From JAAYXE01 sp964391195 (GTDB taxonomy: Bacteria; Chloroflexota; Anaerolineae; Anaerolineales; UBA4823), in contig CAYMLG010000021.1 in assembly GCA_964391195.1 (NCBI GenBank), forward strand, positions 5,534 to 69,533: a DNA stretch of 64,000 nucleotides, given 5' to 3'. Positions within the stretch are counted from its first letter, which is position 1. Every line of letters starts with the position of its first letter. The position numbers and the translations under genes were made by a program. Shown one piece after another: positions 9,478 through 18,503 of this stretch. The notes below the pieces were generated by a model. It searched no databases, was not told the origin of the DNA, and was given only the letters and a program-made list of their open reading frames with translations.

Positions 9478-10688
9478 GAGCGGTCCTCCTGTGTTGCCGC
9501 CAGTCCGGCCCGGCGTGGAGCCAGGCTTTCCTCCAGCTCCTGGTAGAGCTGCCGTGTGCTCTGGATTGCGCTCGCTAGGCTGGCGTTCGCCAGCACGCTC
9601 CGCCGGGCCATTCGCCCCAGGTTTTCCCAGGTATCCGGCCGGTTTAGCAGCAGTTCAAGCCTCTCCGCCAATATCTGTTCGTCTTCCGACTTGAAGAAGT
9701 AGCCGTTCTGCCCTTCGTGGACCAGGTCCTTTGCCCCGCCTACATCTGAGGCCAGCACCGGCAGCCCGCAGGCCATCGCTTCCAGCAGCGCGTTCGACAG
9801 TCCTTCTGTGCGGGATGGCAGCACGAACAGGTCCGCCGCCCGATAGTAATCTTCCACCTGCTGCTCCCCGGCAAAGTGGACCGACTCGCTGATCTCGCCC
9901 GCCTCGGCCGTCCGCTCCAGCCTCCCCCGCTCGGGCCCATCGCCGACCAGGATCAGGCGGCAGCCGGGGCGCATGGCGGGGTTCATCCGCCTCCAGCCCC
10001 CCAGCAGGACATCTACCCCCTTCATGTATTCCAGCCGGCCCACATACAGGACCACGCGCCCGTCCTCCCCGATCCCCAGCCGCCGGCGTGCTGCGGCTTT
10101 TTCGCTGGCGGTCGCCGGGGTGAAACGCTCCCCATCCACGCCATTGGGGATGCGCACCACGCGTTCCGCCGGTATCCCCAGCGACTGCAAGAAGTCCTGG
10201 ACTTCCCGGTTCACCACGATCACCCGGTCGGCGCAGCGCAGTAATACCTGGAACTGCCAGCGCCTCAGCCGTGACCTCAGGCTTTTCTCGTAGGCCACTG
10301 TGCCCGTGCGCAGTTTTACCAGGCACCGCCCCCCAAACAGATAGCGGGCCGCGATGGCCAGCCAGCCGGCCGCGCCGGCATCGTGAGCGTGGTAGATGCC
10401 GGCTCTCCCCTGGCGCAGCAGGAACCACAGCCCATTCAGGAGAAATAAAGCTGCTCCGGTCTTCCCCCCGCCCCGGCTGAACAGCCGCCGGGTCAGGACT
10501 CTCCCCCGCATCTCGGTTGGCGGCAGCCCCTGCGGGTGCAGGCTGCTGTGCTGCCGGGTGAGCACGGCCACCTGCCGGCCCTGGGAGACGAGCGCCTCCG
10601 AGATCTGCTGCACCTGTACCTGCGCCCCGCCGACCACCGGGAAGTATGTGGGGATGATCATCCAGACCGCGCGGGAGGAAGGGTTCAT
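9474..10688 (-). CDS. GT4 family glycosyltransferase
   Basis: The ATG at 10688 (MNPSSRAVWMIIPTYFP) is chosen over the more upstream start because it begins 1 bp after the stop of the dikinase gene and a GAG-rich ribosome-binding stretch precedes it. The product is 404 residues. The glycine-rich loop VVGGAQVQVQQ, VLYVGRLEYMKGVDVLLGG, and the EX7E site in PSRTEGLSNALLEAMACG define a GT-B retaining enzyme of family 4. DNA downstream overlaps the start of the Tat sulfatase-like gene, so the two are translationally coupled. Substrate unknown. Confidence 0.87.
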   Translation of the reverse strand: MNPSSRAVWMIIPTYFPVVGGAQVQVQQISEALVSQGRQVAVLTRQHSSLHPQGLPPTEMRGRVLTRRLFSRGGGKTGAALFLLNGLWFLLRQGRAGIYHAHDAGAAGWLAIAARYLFGGRCLVKLRTGTVAYEKSLRSRLRRWQFQVLLRCADRVIVVNREVQDFLQSLGIPAERVVRIPNGVDGERFTPATASEKAAARRRLGIGEDGRVVLYVGRLEYMKGVDVLLGGWRRMNPAMRPGCRLILVGDGPERGRLERTAEAGEISESVHFAGEQQVEDYYRAADLFVLPSRTEGLSNALLEAMACGLPVLASDVGGAKDLVHEGQNGYFFKSEDEQILAERLELLLNRPDTWENLGRMARRSVLANASLASAIQSTRQLYQELEESLAPRRAGLAATQEDRS

Positions 10689-10689
10689 C

Positions 10690-13245
10690 TCACTCGCTCT
10701 CCATCCCCCGCCTGCCGTTCCATGACCTGTCCGCTTTGGCGGGGGGCGCATCCGCCTGCGCCACAGGATGGCGCTCGATGGTCACCTTGCCCAGGTTCCC
10801 ATCCACCACCAGCCAGTCATGGTCGCGCACCAGGCCGGTGATGCCGCCCACGTTGATCACCGCCGGGATGCCGTACTCCCGCGCCAAAGTCGAACCGTGG
10901 GAGAGCAGGCTGCCCATCTCGATCACCACGCCACCCGCCACGGAGAACACCGCGCTCCACGCCGGGCGCAGTTGGGTGCAGACGATGATCTCACCCGGGC
11001 GCACGTGCTGCAGCTCGCCCGGCCCGCTGATCACCCGGGCCGGTCCTTTCGCCAGGCCAGGGCTGCACGGGTCGCCCTGAACGACGAGCGTTTCGTTTTG
11101 TTCTCCCCGGCCGGGTTGATCCGCCAGCGTGCTGCGCTGCTGGACGCTGCGGCGGCTGCGCAGGTAGACCTCTTTGCGTTGGGTCACCTTGTTCAGCAGC
11201 CACGATGCTACCCGGGGGTTGTGCCACAGGGTTTCGATCTCATCCACCTTCAGGAAAAATATGTCCTCTGCGGCCGGGAGGAGCTGCCTCACCTGCAGCC
11301 GGCTGCCGATCTCCCTGAGGAGCTGGCGGATGACCATCGCCCCTCGATAGGTGTAGTGGTTCCGGTCTTCTTTGAAAGGGAACAGCTTTTCGGCCCGCCT
11401 CAGTAATCGGCTGAAGATAAATTTTCCGCCCGGTAAGCTGCCTTCCCGCTCCAGGGCGATCATCGCCTGGTTTATCGCCTCCTCCCGCCGCTGCCGCTGC
11501 TTCCGGTGCCGGATTTCCAGGCTCTCCTCGGGGGTGGCCTGGGCCGCGATCCACAGCGAGGCGGCGAAGGCCTCCTGGTTGAACTCCCAGGCCGGGTCGC
11601 GCGGGTAGCGGTCTGCCCACAGGTACCCGTACTCCTGAAGGAAGCCCTCGGCCGCCTGCCAGAACGGGCCGCTTGGCTCTCCACCCTGCTTGAGGGCCTC
11701 CAGTTCGGCATAGCCGGGGTGTGCCGGGCTGGCCGATGGCAGATGAGGTTTCAACATCTGCCCCAGCCGGTACACTTCCAACTCGCGCCGGATGCTCACG
11801 TCTTCGAGCCCGGTTAAGAAATCGAGCGCGTTCCACCGGGTCTTTTTGCCGAACAAAAACCGGCAGGCCAGGTCCAGCAGGCCGGCGGACAGCGTGGCGG
11901 CGGCGCCGATCGCATAGCTGGTGTATTGGAAATCGAGATACAGTTGGATCGTCTCCCGCAGTTGGCGCAGCAGCGCCGGCCCACTCTCTTCCGCATGGTT
12001 AGTCCCCTCGATTGCCTGCAGACGCTCCTTGTACGCCGGAAGGATCTCGTTTATATACGCCCGGTACGTTCGTTCGCTTTTCAACACCGCAGCCAGGCGC
12101 CAGAAGTTCATCCACACCTTCAGCGGGAGGTTCGCTCTGCGCCAGGTGGGACGATAGTACAGCAGGCCGTCCCGGTCTTGGATCTCCGGCTGGAACCTGG
12201 TTTTCAGGCTGGCGTTGATCCCTTTTACCCAGTACCGGTAGCGCTCGATGGCGATCTGGCATCCCAGGGGGGAGAAGGGTTCATCGTAGGTGAGCAGCCA
12301 TTCATCGCCGCCTGCTCCTCTCATCCCGAATTGGGCATACAGCAGGCTGGTGACCGGCCGGGTTTGCAAGATCCACAGTTCCCCCGCCGCATCCATCACC
12401 CACTCGATATCTTGTGGGGTGCCCATCAGCTCTTCGATTTGAAAACCCAGCATCAGCAGCCGGGAGACATCCAGCTCTCCATCGGGCCGCCCGTAGCGGA
12501 CCGGCTGGCCCGTCCGGCGATCGACGTAGAGCCGGTTAGCCTGCATTTCACCCCCCATCAGCGACTCACCGTCCTCCCGGGTGAACTCGATCAGCCCGAT
12601 CTCCGGGCTCCGCTCTGAAATCCGGGTGAACATCACGCCCGCGACCACCGCCGGAGCCATCGCCTGCACCAGCACCGCCATGCTGTGCGCCGCGTGGTCG
12701 ATCCCCGCCCGATCGCGGTATGCCACGGCTTCATCGCTCCAGAACGAAGCCCAGCAGCGACGGATCGCTTTCAACAACTGGGTCTCGGTTTTGATCTCCA
12801 GAAAGCTGGCGTACAGCCCGGCGAAACTGTGCTGCGCCATATCTTCGGCCGTGGAAGACGAGCGCACGGCCAGGCCCAGGCGCGCCCCGCCGATCAGGGC
12901 CTGGTACTCCTTCAAGATCGCCTGCTTTACCTTGGCCTCGATCTCCTGTTCCAGGATCCACGCTCGCAGTTGGGCGAAGTCCCGTTGCTCCACCAATTCC
13001 TTGAATCGCCTGGGGTCCGCTTCCAGAACGTGCTGCCGGTAGGCGGCCGCCGGGATGCAGAAACCCCGCGGCACCCGGAAGCCGGCTCGCTCCAGTTCGC
13101 CCAGGCGCGCCGCCTTGCCGCCGGTCAGCTCCCGGTCTGCCGGGCTCATTTGGTGAAGCCAGATCATCCCCGCCGGATCGGGTCTGGCTCGCTCATCTTC
13201 CGTGAGAATGGTGTGCGGTCTGTTCTTCGGCATCGGTAGATCCAA
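10690..13245 (-). CDS. PEP synthase/rifampin-phosphotransferase-like dikinase
   Basis: The start is a TTG at 13245, supported by a Shine-Dalgarno GGGGAG six bases upstream; the first in-frame ATG is too far away. The 851-residue product has an N-terminal PPDK-type ATP-binding domain (LTGGKAARLGELERAGFRVP; ARLGLAVRSSSTAEDMAQHS) and a C-terminal swivelling phosphohistidine domain (GSLLSHGSTLAREYGIPAV, His about 783). The middle is unlike PEP synthase, and there is no C-terminal PEP/pyruvate TIM barrel. That architecture and length match the Rph (rifampin phosphotransferase) group, which transfers the beta-phosphate of ATP to a small molecule. In this operon it may phosphorylate a glycan precursor; drug modification is an alternative. 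Confidence 0.78.
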   Translation of the reverse strand: MDLPMPKNRPHTILTEDERARPDPAGMIWLHQMSPADRELTGGKAARLGELERAGFRVPRGFCIPAAAYRQHVLEADPRRFKELVEQRDFAQLRAWILEQEIEAKVKQAILKEYQALIGGARLGLAVRSSSTAEDMAQHSFAGLYASFLEIKTETQLLKAIRRCWASFWSDEAVAYRDRAGIDHAAHSMAVLVQAMAPAVVAGVMFTRISERSPEIGLIEFTREDGESLMGGEMQANRLYVDRRTGQPVRYGRPDGELDVSRLLMLGFQIEELMGTPQDIEWVMDAAGELWILQTRPVTSLLYAQFGMRGAGGDEWLLTYDEPFSPLGCQIAIERYRYWVKGINASLKTRFQPEIQDRDGLLYYRPTWRRANLPLKVWMNFWRLAAVLKSERTYRAYINEILPAYKERLQAIEGTNHAEESGPALLRQLRETIQLYLDFQYTSYAIGAAATLSAGLLDLACRFLFGKKTRWNALDFLTGLEDVSIRRELEVYRLGQMLKPHLPSASPAHPGYAELEALKQGGEPSGPFWQAAEGFLQEYGYLWADRYPRDPAWEFNQEAFAASLWIAAQATPEESLEIRHRKQRQRREEAINQAMIALEREGSLPGGKFIFSRLLRRAEKLFPFKEDRNHYTYRGAMVIRQLLREIGSRLQVRQLLPAAEDIFFLKVDEIETLWHNPRVASWLLNKVTQRKEVYLRSRRSVQQRSTLADQPGRGEQNETLVVQGDPCSPGLAKGPARVISGPGELQHVRPGEIIVCTQLRPAWSAVFSVAGGVVIEMGSLLSHGSTLAREYGIPAVINVGGITGLVRDHDWLVVDGNLGKVTIERHPVAQADAPPAKADRSWNGRRGMESE

Positions 13246-13339
13246 GGTTTTCTCCCCTTGTCCGTCTGGAACGTGCTGCCAATGGGATGATCAGGATTTC
13301 ATCCCTTGGGATTTCACCCCGCCGCCGGTTTTTCCCCTG

Positions 13340-14698
13340 CTAATCTGCGGGTAAGTTCTCGACTCTGCTGAACAATTTCCGATATGGCGCCTCGGCTTGC
13401 CTCGCCGGATACTTCGCCCGCAGTTCCCGGCCCAGCGTCAAGCCCTTCATCACGCACTTATCCGAGTTGATGTATTCCCAATCGCCAAATCGTCCCAGCG
13501 TGTAAATATCCCACTCCGACAGCCAGGATTTAATCCCCTGCACTAAGCCCGGACGCGGGTGGGTGTAGACCGGGTAGGCGAAGTTCACATCCACATGCCC
13601 TTTCCAGACGATATCCTCGGGTGAATCCAGGATCCCGATCGAGCAGAGGAACTGGATCGTCTGTGGAGCGATCTGCTCGACGTCGACCGATTTCTCCTTC
13701 GACAGGGAAACCTCGGCCATAATCGCATGGCAGGGCTGGGAGCGCAGATATTCAGAAGAATTATGGTTCAGGGCGATTTTGTGCGCCGGGATCGCCGGGT
13801 CTGCGACGTAAATCCTTTGAACCGGGGTGTCCAACCTGCGCCCGGCGAGCAGCAGTTCTACCCGCAGCGACATATACTCCAGCCGGTCGGCCATCTCGAT
13901 CACCTCTACGGGCGTCCCTTCCACCATCCGCACCATCAGCGGCAGCGGCACGGTGGACACCAGGAACTCGTAGTGGTACTGGCGGCCGTCCCGGGTGGTG
14001 GCCAGATGCGCCGCCGGATCGATGTGAGCCACCGCCTGATTCAGCTCGATGGCCGGAATATTTGGCACAAAGGCGCGGTAGATCTCTTCGTACCCCCCAC
14101 GCTGCGGATACCCCACCCGGGTGTCGGGCTGCAAGGGTTTCCGCTGCCCACCCTGGGTTTCGAATTTCTCGTTCGCTCCTTTCGGCCCCGCCACCCGTTC
14201 CGAGGTCCATTCGATGGAAATATTCTTTATGTCTCGCGCCCACAGCTTGCGGTTGTAGGGCAGCATGAAGTGATCGGCGATACCCTGGCCGAACTTGCGC
14301 AGGATATAAGTCTCGAAATCTTCGGCCTCCTCCACCCCGCCGGTGTTTTTCAGCCCTTCTTCACATTCCCGCACCACCTGCGGGTCGGGAATCTGGTCGT
14401 AGTAGCGTTGGAACGGATAAGGGATCAGGGTGTTGTGGGTGTACACCCAGGCAGAGCGCTGCTGGGAATACATCTGGCCGTTCATCAGCTCCTGCACCAG
14501 CTCGTACACCTCCGGGAAGGGCGTGTGGAACGAGTGCCCGCCGATGTCGAACACGCCGCCGTTCACCGTGATCGAACGGCACAGCCCGCCGACCTTGTCT
14601 TCTTTTTCCAGCACCAGTGTGCTGCCCTGTAAGGCGTATGCCACCGCGAGTCCCGAAGGCCCGCCTCCAACCACTAAAGCCTGGACGTCTTGTATCAC
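13340..14698 (-). CDS. UGM/protoporphyrinogen-oxidase-like FAD protein
   Basis: A 452-residue flavoprotein starting at a GTG with a GGAGG Shine-Dalgarno six bases upstream. The N-terminus has the dinucleotide-binding motif VVGGGPSGLAVAYAL (residues 9-23) and KVGGLCRS. The segment FDIGGHSFHTPFPEVYELV resembles the substrate loop of UDP-galactopyranose mutase, and HFMLPYNRKLWARD resembles the family's central motif. Such proteins recur in polysaccharide loci, often annotated as NAD(P)/FAD-dependent oxidoreductases. A sugar ring-contraction or redox role in donor synthesis fits the context and would go well with the AftB-like enzyme that uses furanose donors, but true UGM activity is not shown. 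Confidence 0.75.
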   Translation of the reverse strand: MIQDVQALVVGGGPSGLAVAYALQGSTLVLEKEDKVGGLCRSITVNGGVFDIGGHSFHTPFPEVYELVQELMNGQMYSQQRSAWVYTHNTLIPYPFQRYYDQIPDPQVVRECEEGLKNTGGVEEAEDFETYILRKFGQGIADHFMLPYNRKLWARDIKNISIEWTSERVAGPKGANEKFETQGGQRKPLQPDTRVGYPQRGGYEEIYRAFVPNIPAIELNQAVAHIDPAAHLATTRDGRQYHYEFLVSTVPLPLMVRMVEGTPVEVIEMADRLEYMSLRVELLLAGRRLDTPVQRIYVADPAIPAHKIALNHNSSEYLRSQPCHAIMAEVSLSKEKSVDVEQIAPQTIQFLCSIGILDSPEDIVWKGHVDVNFAYPVYTHPRPGLVQGIKSWLSEWDIYTLGRFGDWEYINSDKCVMKGLTLGRELRAKYPARQAEAPYRKLFSRVENLPAD

Positions 14699-14782
14699 CG
14701 GATACCTCCTCAGATCGGTCGTCTCGTCGAGACGCTGGTTGTCACTCTCCCCCGGTCTTGCCTTCGAACCGTTCTTTATTCC

Positions 14783-16393
14783 TCATTCCTCGTGGGCCGA
14801 CTCGCCAAAGTTCAGGTCGATGGCCTGGATGCCGTTCAGGAACACCTCGACGTTCGTATAATCCGGGTGCAGGTCATTGCCGTTGGCATCATATGTGTTC
14901 GGATCCAGGGATGGGCGGGCTGCTTCCCACTCGTCCGGCATCCCATCATGGTCTGCATCGGGGCAGAGCGTCCCCGGGTCGATCTCGGGCAGTCCCCCGA
15001 CAGCTTCGGCGCTTTCGATCGGGCGTTTCTCCGGGCCGCTCCCCTGCTGCACATCGACCAGCAGCCGCCGGTCGACCGCATCCTGGCTGCCAACCCAGGA
15101 GCCATCACAGTTCAGGCGAGCGTTAGCGCCCACATCGTTCAGGACTGAGAAATACGCTTCTTCGGCAGTTTCCACCTCAACCGGTACGGCGGTGAAGGGC
15201 AGCGGTTCCTGGCGGCGGAATTCCTGCGGCAGGGGTGTGTTGGCGTAGTGGATCTTGTACAACCGCCAGTTATCTCCGCCGGGGTTGTCGAATATGGGCG
15301 GAGCGAGGTTGCCTCCGGCAAACAATGAGGGCGCCGGCCAGGGGTTATAGGGCTCGTTCACCGGATAGGCGACGTGCACCAGGACTAAGGACGTGTTCGA
15401 CATCGGCCCGGGCTTGAAGTAATTCCCGATCCAATCGACATCGATGTTGCGCCAGGTTTCGCCGGCCCGCCCACCCCAGTTGTAGACCACGTTGTTGATG
15501 ATCTGTGTGTGCAGCGAGCCGATTCCCGGGTTGCGCAGGTCGTTGTGGGCGAACAGGTTGTGGTGGATGGTGATATCCTGCACCCCACGCCAGCCGTCGA
15601 TGTTCGCCTCCCCCCCGACCTGGATCCCGGTGCTGTGGGGGTGCAGGCCCTCGGCGATCAGCGAGCGCTGAACGGTGATGGCGGAAATCCCGGGCCAGCT
15701 TTCATGGTCCTCGCCCTCCGGCACGTTGCGATGGATCATCAGGTTCTCATCCAGCGACCAGCTCAACGAGACATGGTCGATGAGGATATTCTCCGCGCCG
15801 CTGTCGATGGCGATATTGATCTGGCCCCGGCCGGGTTCACCCATTTGTCCATTGCGGATCCTCAGATAGCGGATCACCACGTCATGCACGTTGCGGATGA
15901 CGAGCATCCTGCCATCCGAATTTTTCGTACCGCTGAGGGTGATGCCCCCACCCGGCGCGGTCTGCCCGGCAATCGTGAGGTAGGGCTCGGTGATGGTCAC
16001 CGGGCGCTCCAGTTCGATTACCCCCGCCACCCGGAAGATCACAATCCGTGGCCCGGGGACAGAGATCGCTTGCCGCAGGCTGCCGGGCCCGCTGTCGTTC
16101 AGATTGGTCACCTCGATCACCTGCCCGCCCCGGCCGCCGGGGGTCGCCGCTCCTGCCCCTTGCGCCCCGGGAAACGCCGGCAGCAGTCCCGGGTTCAGCA
16201 CCACGGGTTGGATCACCGGTGGCGGCAGCCTGACCTCGGTGGGTGTGGCGGGTATGGTCGCAGTTTCGGCTACCATGCCAGTATTCGGTTTCATTCCCAG
16301 GTATAGAACCGCGATCCCCACAAATACGATCAGCAAACCAATGAGAAAAAGAACGCTGACCCCCTTGTTTGCTGTGTTCCGGTGTTGGGTCAT
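14783..16393 (-). CDS. membrane-anchored pectate-lyase-like beta-helix protein
   Basis: A 536-residue protein with one N-terminal membrane anchor (about 12-33), a Pro/Thr-rich spacer, then a right-handed beta-helix of the pectate lyase superfamily. The start of the helix is FPGAQGAGAATPGGRGGQV with VTNLNDSGPGSLRQAI. The rungs include VIRYLRIRNGQ, ILIDHVSLSWSLDENL and DITIHHNLFAHNDLRNPG. The C-terminus carries an Asp-rich calcium-loop segment (DADHDGMPDEWE) like thrombospondin type 3 repeats. It is predicted to cleave or trim an acidic polysaccharide outside the cell, perhaps the one made by this locus (inference). The SD is not obvious, and the next gene begins 4 bp away. Confidence 0.8.
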   Translation of the reverse strand: MTQHRNTANKGVSVLFLIGLLIVFVGIAVLYLGMKPNTGMVAETATIPATPTEVRLPPPVIQPVVLNPGLLPAFPGAQGAGAATPGGRGGQVIEVTNLNDSGPGSLRQAISVPGPRIVIFRVAGVIELERPVTITEPYLTIAGQTAPGGGITLSGTKNSDGRMLVIRNVHDVVIRYLRIRNGQMGEPGRGQINIAIDSGAENILIDHVSLSWSLDENLMIHRNVPEGEDHESWPGISAITVQRSLIAEGLHPHSTGIQVGGEANIDGWRGVQDITIHHNLFAHNDLRNPGIGSLHTQIINNVVYNWGGRAGETWRNIDVDWIGNYFKPGPMSNTSLVLVHVAYPVNEPYNPWPAPSLFAGGNLAPPIFDNPGGDNWRLYKIHYANTPLPQEFRRQEPLPFTAVPVEVETAEEAYFSVLNDVGANARLNCDGSWVGSQDAVDRRLLVDVQQGSGPEKRPIESAEAVGGLPEIDPGTLCPDADHDGMPDEWEAARPSLDPNTYDANGNDLHPDYTNVEVFLNGIQAIDLNFGESAHEE

Positions 16394-16397
16394 TTGG

Positions 16398-17558
16398 TTA
16401 TCCTTCGGTGTACCGGCCCAGGACCTCCTGATAGAGTTCGAAGTGTTCGCCGGCGTTCTTCGCCCAGGTCAGGGTCTCAGCCCATTTGCGGTTCGCCCTG
16501 CCCATCCGCTGCGCCAGTTCTTTATCGGTCAGAAGGGTGTGCAGCGCCCTCGCCAGCCCATCCACGTCCTGGGGATCGACCACGAAGCCGGTCTCCCCGT
16601 GCCGGATGGCGCTGGGGACTCCCCCGCTGCGCGCTCCCACCACCGGGAGCCCGAATGCGCCCGCTTCCAGGTACACCAGCCCGAAGCCCTCGAAGTGCAG
16701 CCGCTCTTCCAGGGGCGTGAGCAGGAAGACCGAAGCCGCTCGATAGCAGAGTTGCAACTGCTCTTCTGTGACCTCACCCAGCAGGTAGACGTCCTCCAGC
16801 CCCTGCGCGGCGATCTTAGCCCTCAACTGTTCGCTGTATTTGCGCTGGTTCAGCGCCCCCACGATCCAATAGCGGGCGGAAGGGATGGAGCGCTTCAGCC
16901 GGGCAAACGCCTCCAGGCTGAGGTGGTACCCTTTCCGGGGCTTGACCGCCCCCACCGAAAGGATGGTCGGGATCTCGGCCGGTTCCCGGCACTCCGCCTC
17001 CTGGCGTGGGATGCGCTCGTGGTAATGGTTCCCATTCAAGATCGGCCGTATGATCAATTTCTGCACTGCCTGGGGGAAATAGGTCCGGATGGTCTCCCCG
17101 GTGTTGGGCGAGACCGGGCAGAGCGCCGCCGCCTGCCGCAGCACCCTCTGGTAAAGCGCCCGGTGCGGCTGCGACCGGTAAGCCAGCACGCCGTAGGTGC
17201 CGTGCGCCGTCAGCAGGTGAGGGCGGTTCAGCTTTGCTGCCAGCCGGCTGCCGAACAGGCCGGCCGGGTAGGCCTCCAATGAGTGCACCAGGTCCACCTC
17301 GGGATACCGCCCGAACTGGATCGCGGCCAGAGAAGCGGCCATGCGGGCGTATTGGGGCCGGTTCTGAAACGTGTATTGGATCGCGGGCAGCGTGCAGCGC
17401 TGGAATTGAGGGAACAGCCGGGCGGCGGTCTGTTCGTCCTCCCGGGCGACGAACAGGATCGGGGTCACATAACGGCTGATGGCATTCAGAAAGCCGGTAG
17501 CATGGCTGCGCCAACCGTTCGGCTGGCGGATGGAGGGCATCAGATATGCGACTCTCAT
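16398..17558 (-). CDS. GT4 family glycosyltransferase
   Basis: The ATG at 17558 (MRVAYLMPSIRQPNGWRSH) sits in an ATGA overlap with the GT2 gene stop; the longer reading frame upstream is only an overlap with that gene. The product is 386 residues. It has the two Rossmann halves of GT-B enzymes, with ILSVGAVKPRKGYHLSLEA and the EX7E region in RLHFEGFGLVYLEAGAFG. Many residues around the acceptor pocket are aromatic or basic. It is expected to act in the cytoplasm on the growing lipid-linked chain. Donor not predictable. Confidence 0.86.
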   Translation of the reverse strand: MRVAYLMPSIRQPNGWRSHATGFLNAISRYVTPILFVAREDEQTAARLFPQFQRCTLPAIQYTFQNRPQYARMAASLAAIQFGRYPEVDLVHSLEAYPAGLFGSRLAAKLNRPHLLTAHGTYGVLAYRSQPHRALYQRVLRQAAALCPVSPNTGETIRTYFPQAVQKLIIRPILNGNHYHERIPRQEAECREPAEIPTILSVGAVKPRKGYHLSLEAFARLKRSIPSARYWIVGALNQRKYSEQLRAKIAAQGLEDVYLLGEVTEEQLQLCYRAASVFLLTPLEERLHFEGFGLVYLEAGAFGLPVVGARSGGVPSAIRHGETGFVVDPQDVDGLARALHTLLTDKELAQRMGRANRKWAETLTWAKNAGEHFELYQEVLGRYTEG

Positions 17559-18493
17559 TTCCCCTGACCCTGTTCCTTTTCCCGGGCTTTCAAATCCCTC
17601 CGGTCCCTCAAGTAAACCGCATAACCAAGCGGCCAGGCCATCAGGCAGTAGACGGGCGAAGGCGCCTGCTCGAGCTGCTGCCTGAGGCCGGCTCCGGCGT
17701 GAATCGAGTAGCGCACGTAGTTCGCATATTCTCTTAGCAGCGCGGCCGGCGAGAATGGGTACCCGCTCCCCACCAGCTCCCGGTAATAGTTGCGCGAGGT
17801 GTGCGGGTTCAGCGCCCGCGCAAGAAAACGGTTGGCGCCCATATTGTTCGGGGTGGGGTAGTAGATGGCCAGGATTTCGTTCACATAGCGGGTTTTGTAC
17901 TTGCGCGCGATCTGGTTCCACAACAGGCTGTCGATGCCCGTCTTCTCCTCCCCAAATCGCGGCAGCGGGAACTGGCGCAGCACGTCCGTGCGCTGGAAGC
18001 CCCGCTTCTCCCCGCTCACCTTATACTTGTAGCGGATTTCCAGCGAGTCCGAGTCGGTCGGGTCGAACGGGAAACGGCTGCCGACCAACCGTCCCTGCGG
18101 GTCCTGCGCCAGCGCCGTCACCGCCGAAAACTGCTCCTGCTGATCCTCCGGGATCGTGTCCCAATGGTACTTATACCGGGCCAGCGCGTTGGGCGTGTAG
18201 GCGTCGTCGCTGTCCAGGAACAGAAAAAAGCGCCCCCGGGCGGCCTCCACCCCCCGGTTGATCGCCGAATGTCGCCCTCCGTTCTCCTTGTAGATGTATT
18301 GGATCGGGAAGCCGGCCACCTGCCGCCACTCCTGCACCAACTCCGGGGTGCAGTCGGTCGAGCCATCGTCCACGATCAGCCACTCGAAATCCTTAAACGG
18401 CTGATGCCTCAGCGACTCGTAGCCCCGGTGCAAGGTGTCCGCCCGGTTGTACGTTGGGGTAAAAACCGAGAAAGTGTATTCGTAGTCAGGCAT
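17555..18493 (-). CDS. GT2 family glycosyltransferase
   Basis: A 312-residue GT-A enzyme. It opens with FSVFTPTYNRADTLHRGYES and has WLIVDDGSTDCT (nucleotide-binding Asp), then the metal-binding FLFLDSDDAYTP, the DxD motif of inverting family 2 enzymes. The C-terminal part has basic and aromatic residues but no long membrane helix, so it is a soluble or peripheral transferase. It is the only classical GT2 enzyme in the visible operon and sits between two GT4 genes. Its start lies 10 bp after the GT4 stop upstream. Confidence 0.88.
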   Translation of the reverse strand: MPDYEYTFSVFTPTYNRADTLHRGYESLRHQPFKDFEWLIVDDGSTDCTPELVQEWRQVAGFPIQYIYKENGGRHSAINRGVEAARGRFFLFLDSDDAYTPNALARYKYHWDTIPEDQQEQFSAVTALAQDPQGRLVGSRFPFDPTDSDSLEIRYKYKVSGEKRGFQRTDVLRQFPLPRFGEEKTGIDSLLWNQIARKYKTRYVNEILAIYYPTPNNMGANRFLARALNPHTSRNYYRELVGSGYPFSPAALLREYANYVRYSIHAGAGLRQQLEQAPSPVYCLMAWPLGYAVYLRDRRDLKAREKEQGQGK

Positions 18494-18503
18494 ATCCGCT
18501 TCT

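Noticed and set aside
14720..14734. CGTCTC/GAGACG hairpin between the pectate-lyase-like and FAD genes
   Set aside because: Six base pairs with a 3-nt loop are too weak to call as a terminator.
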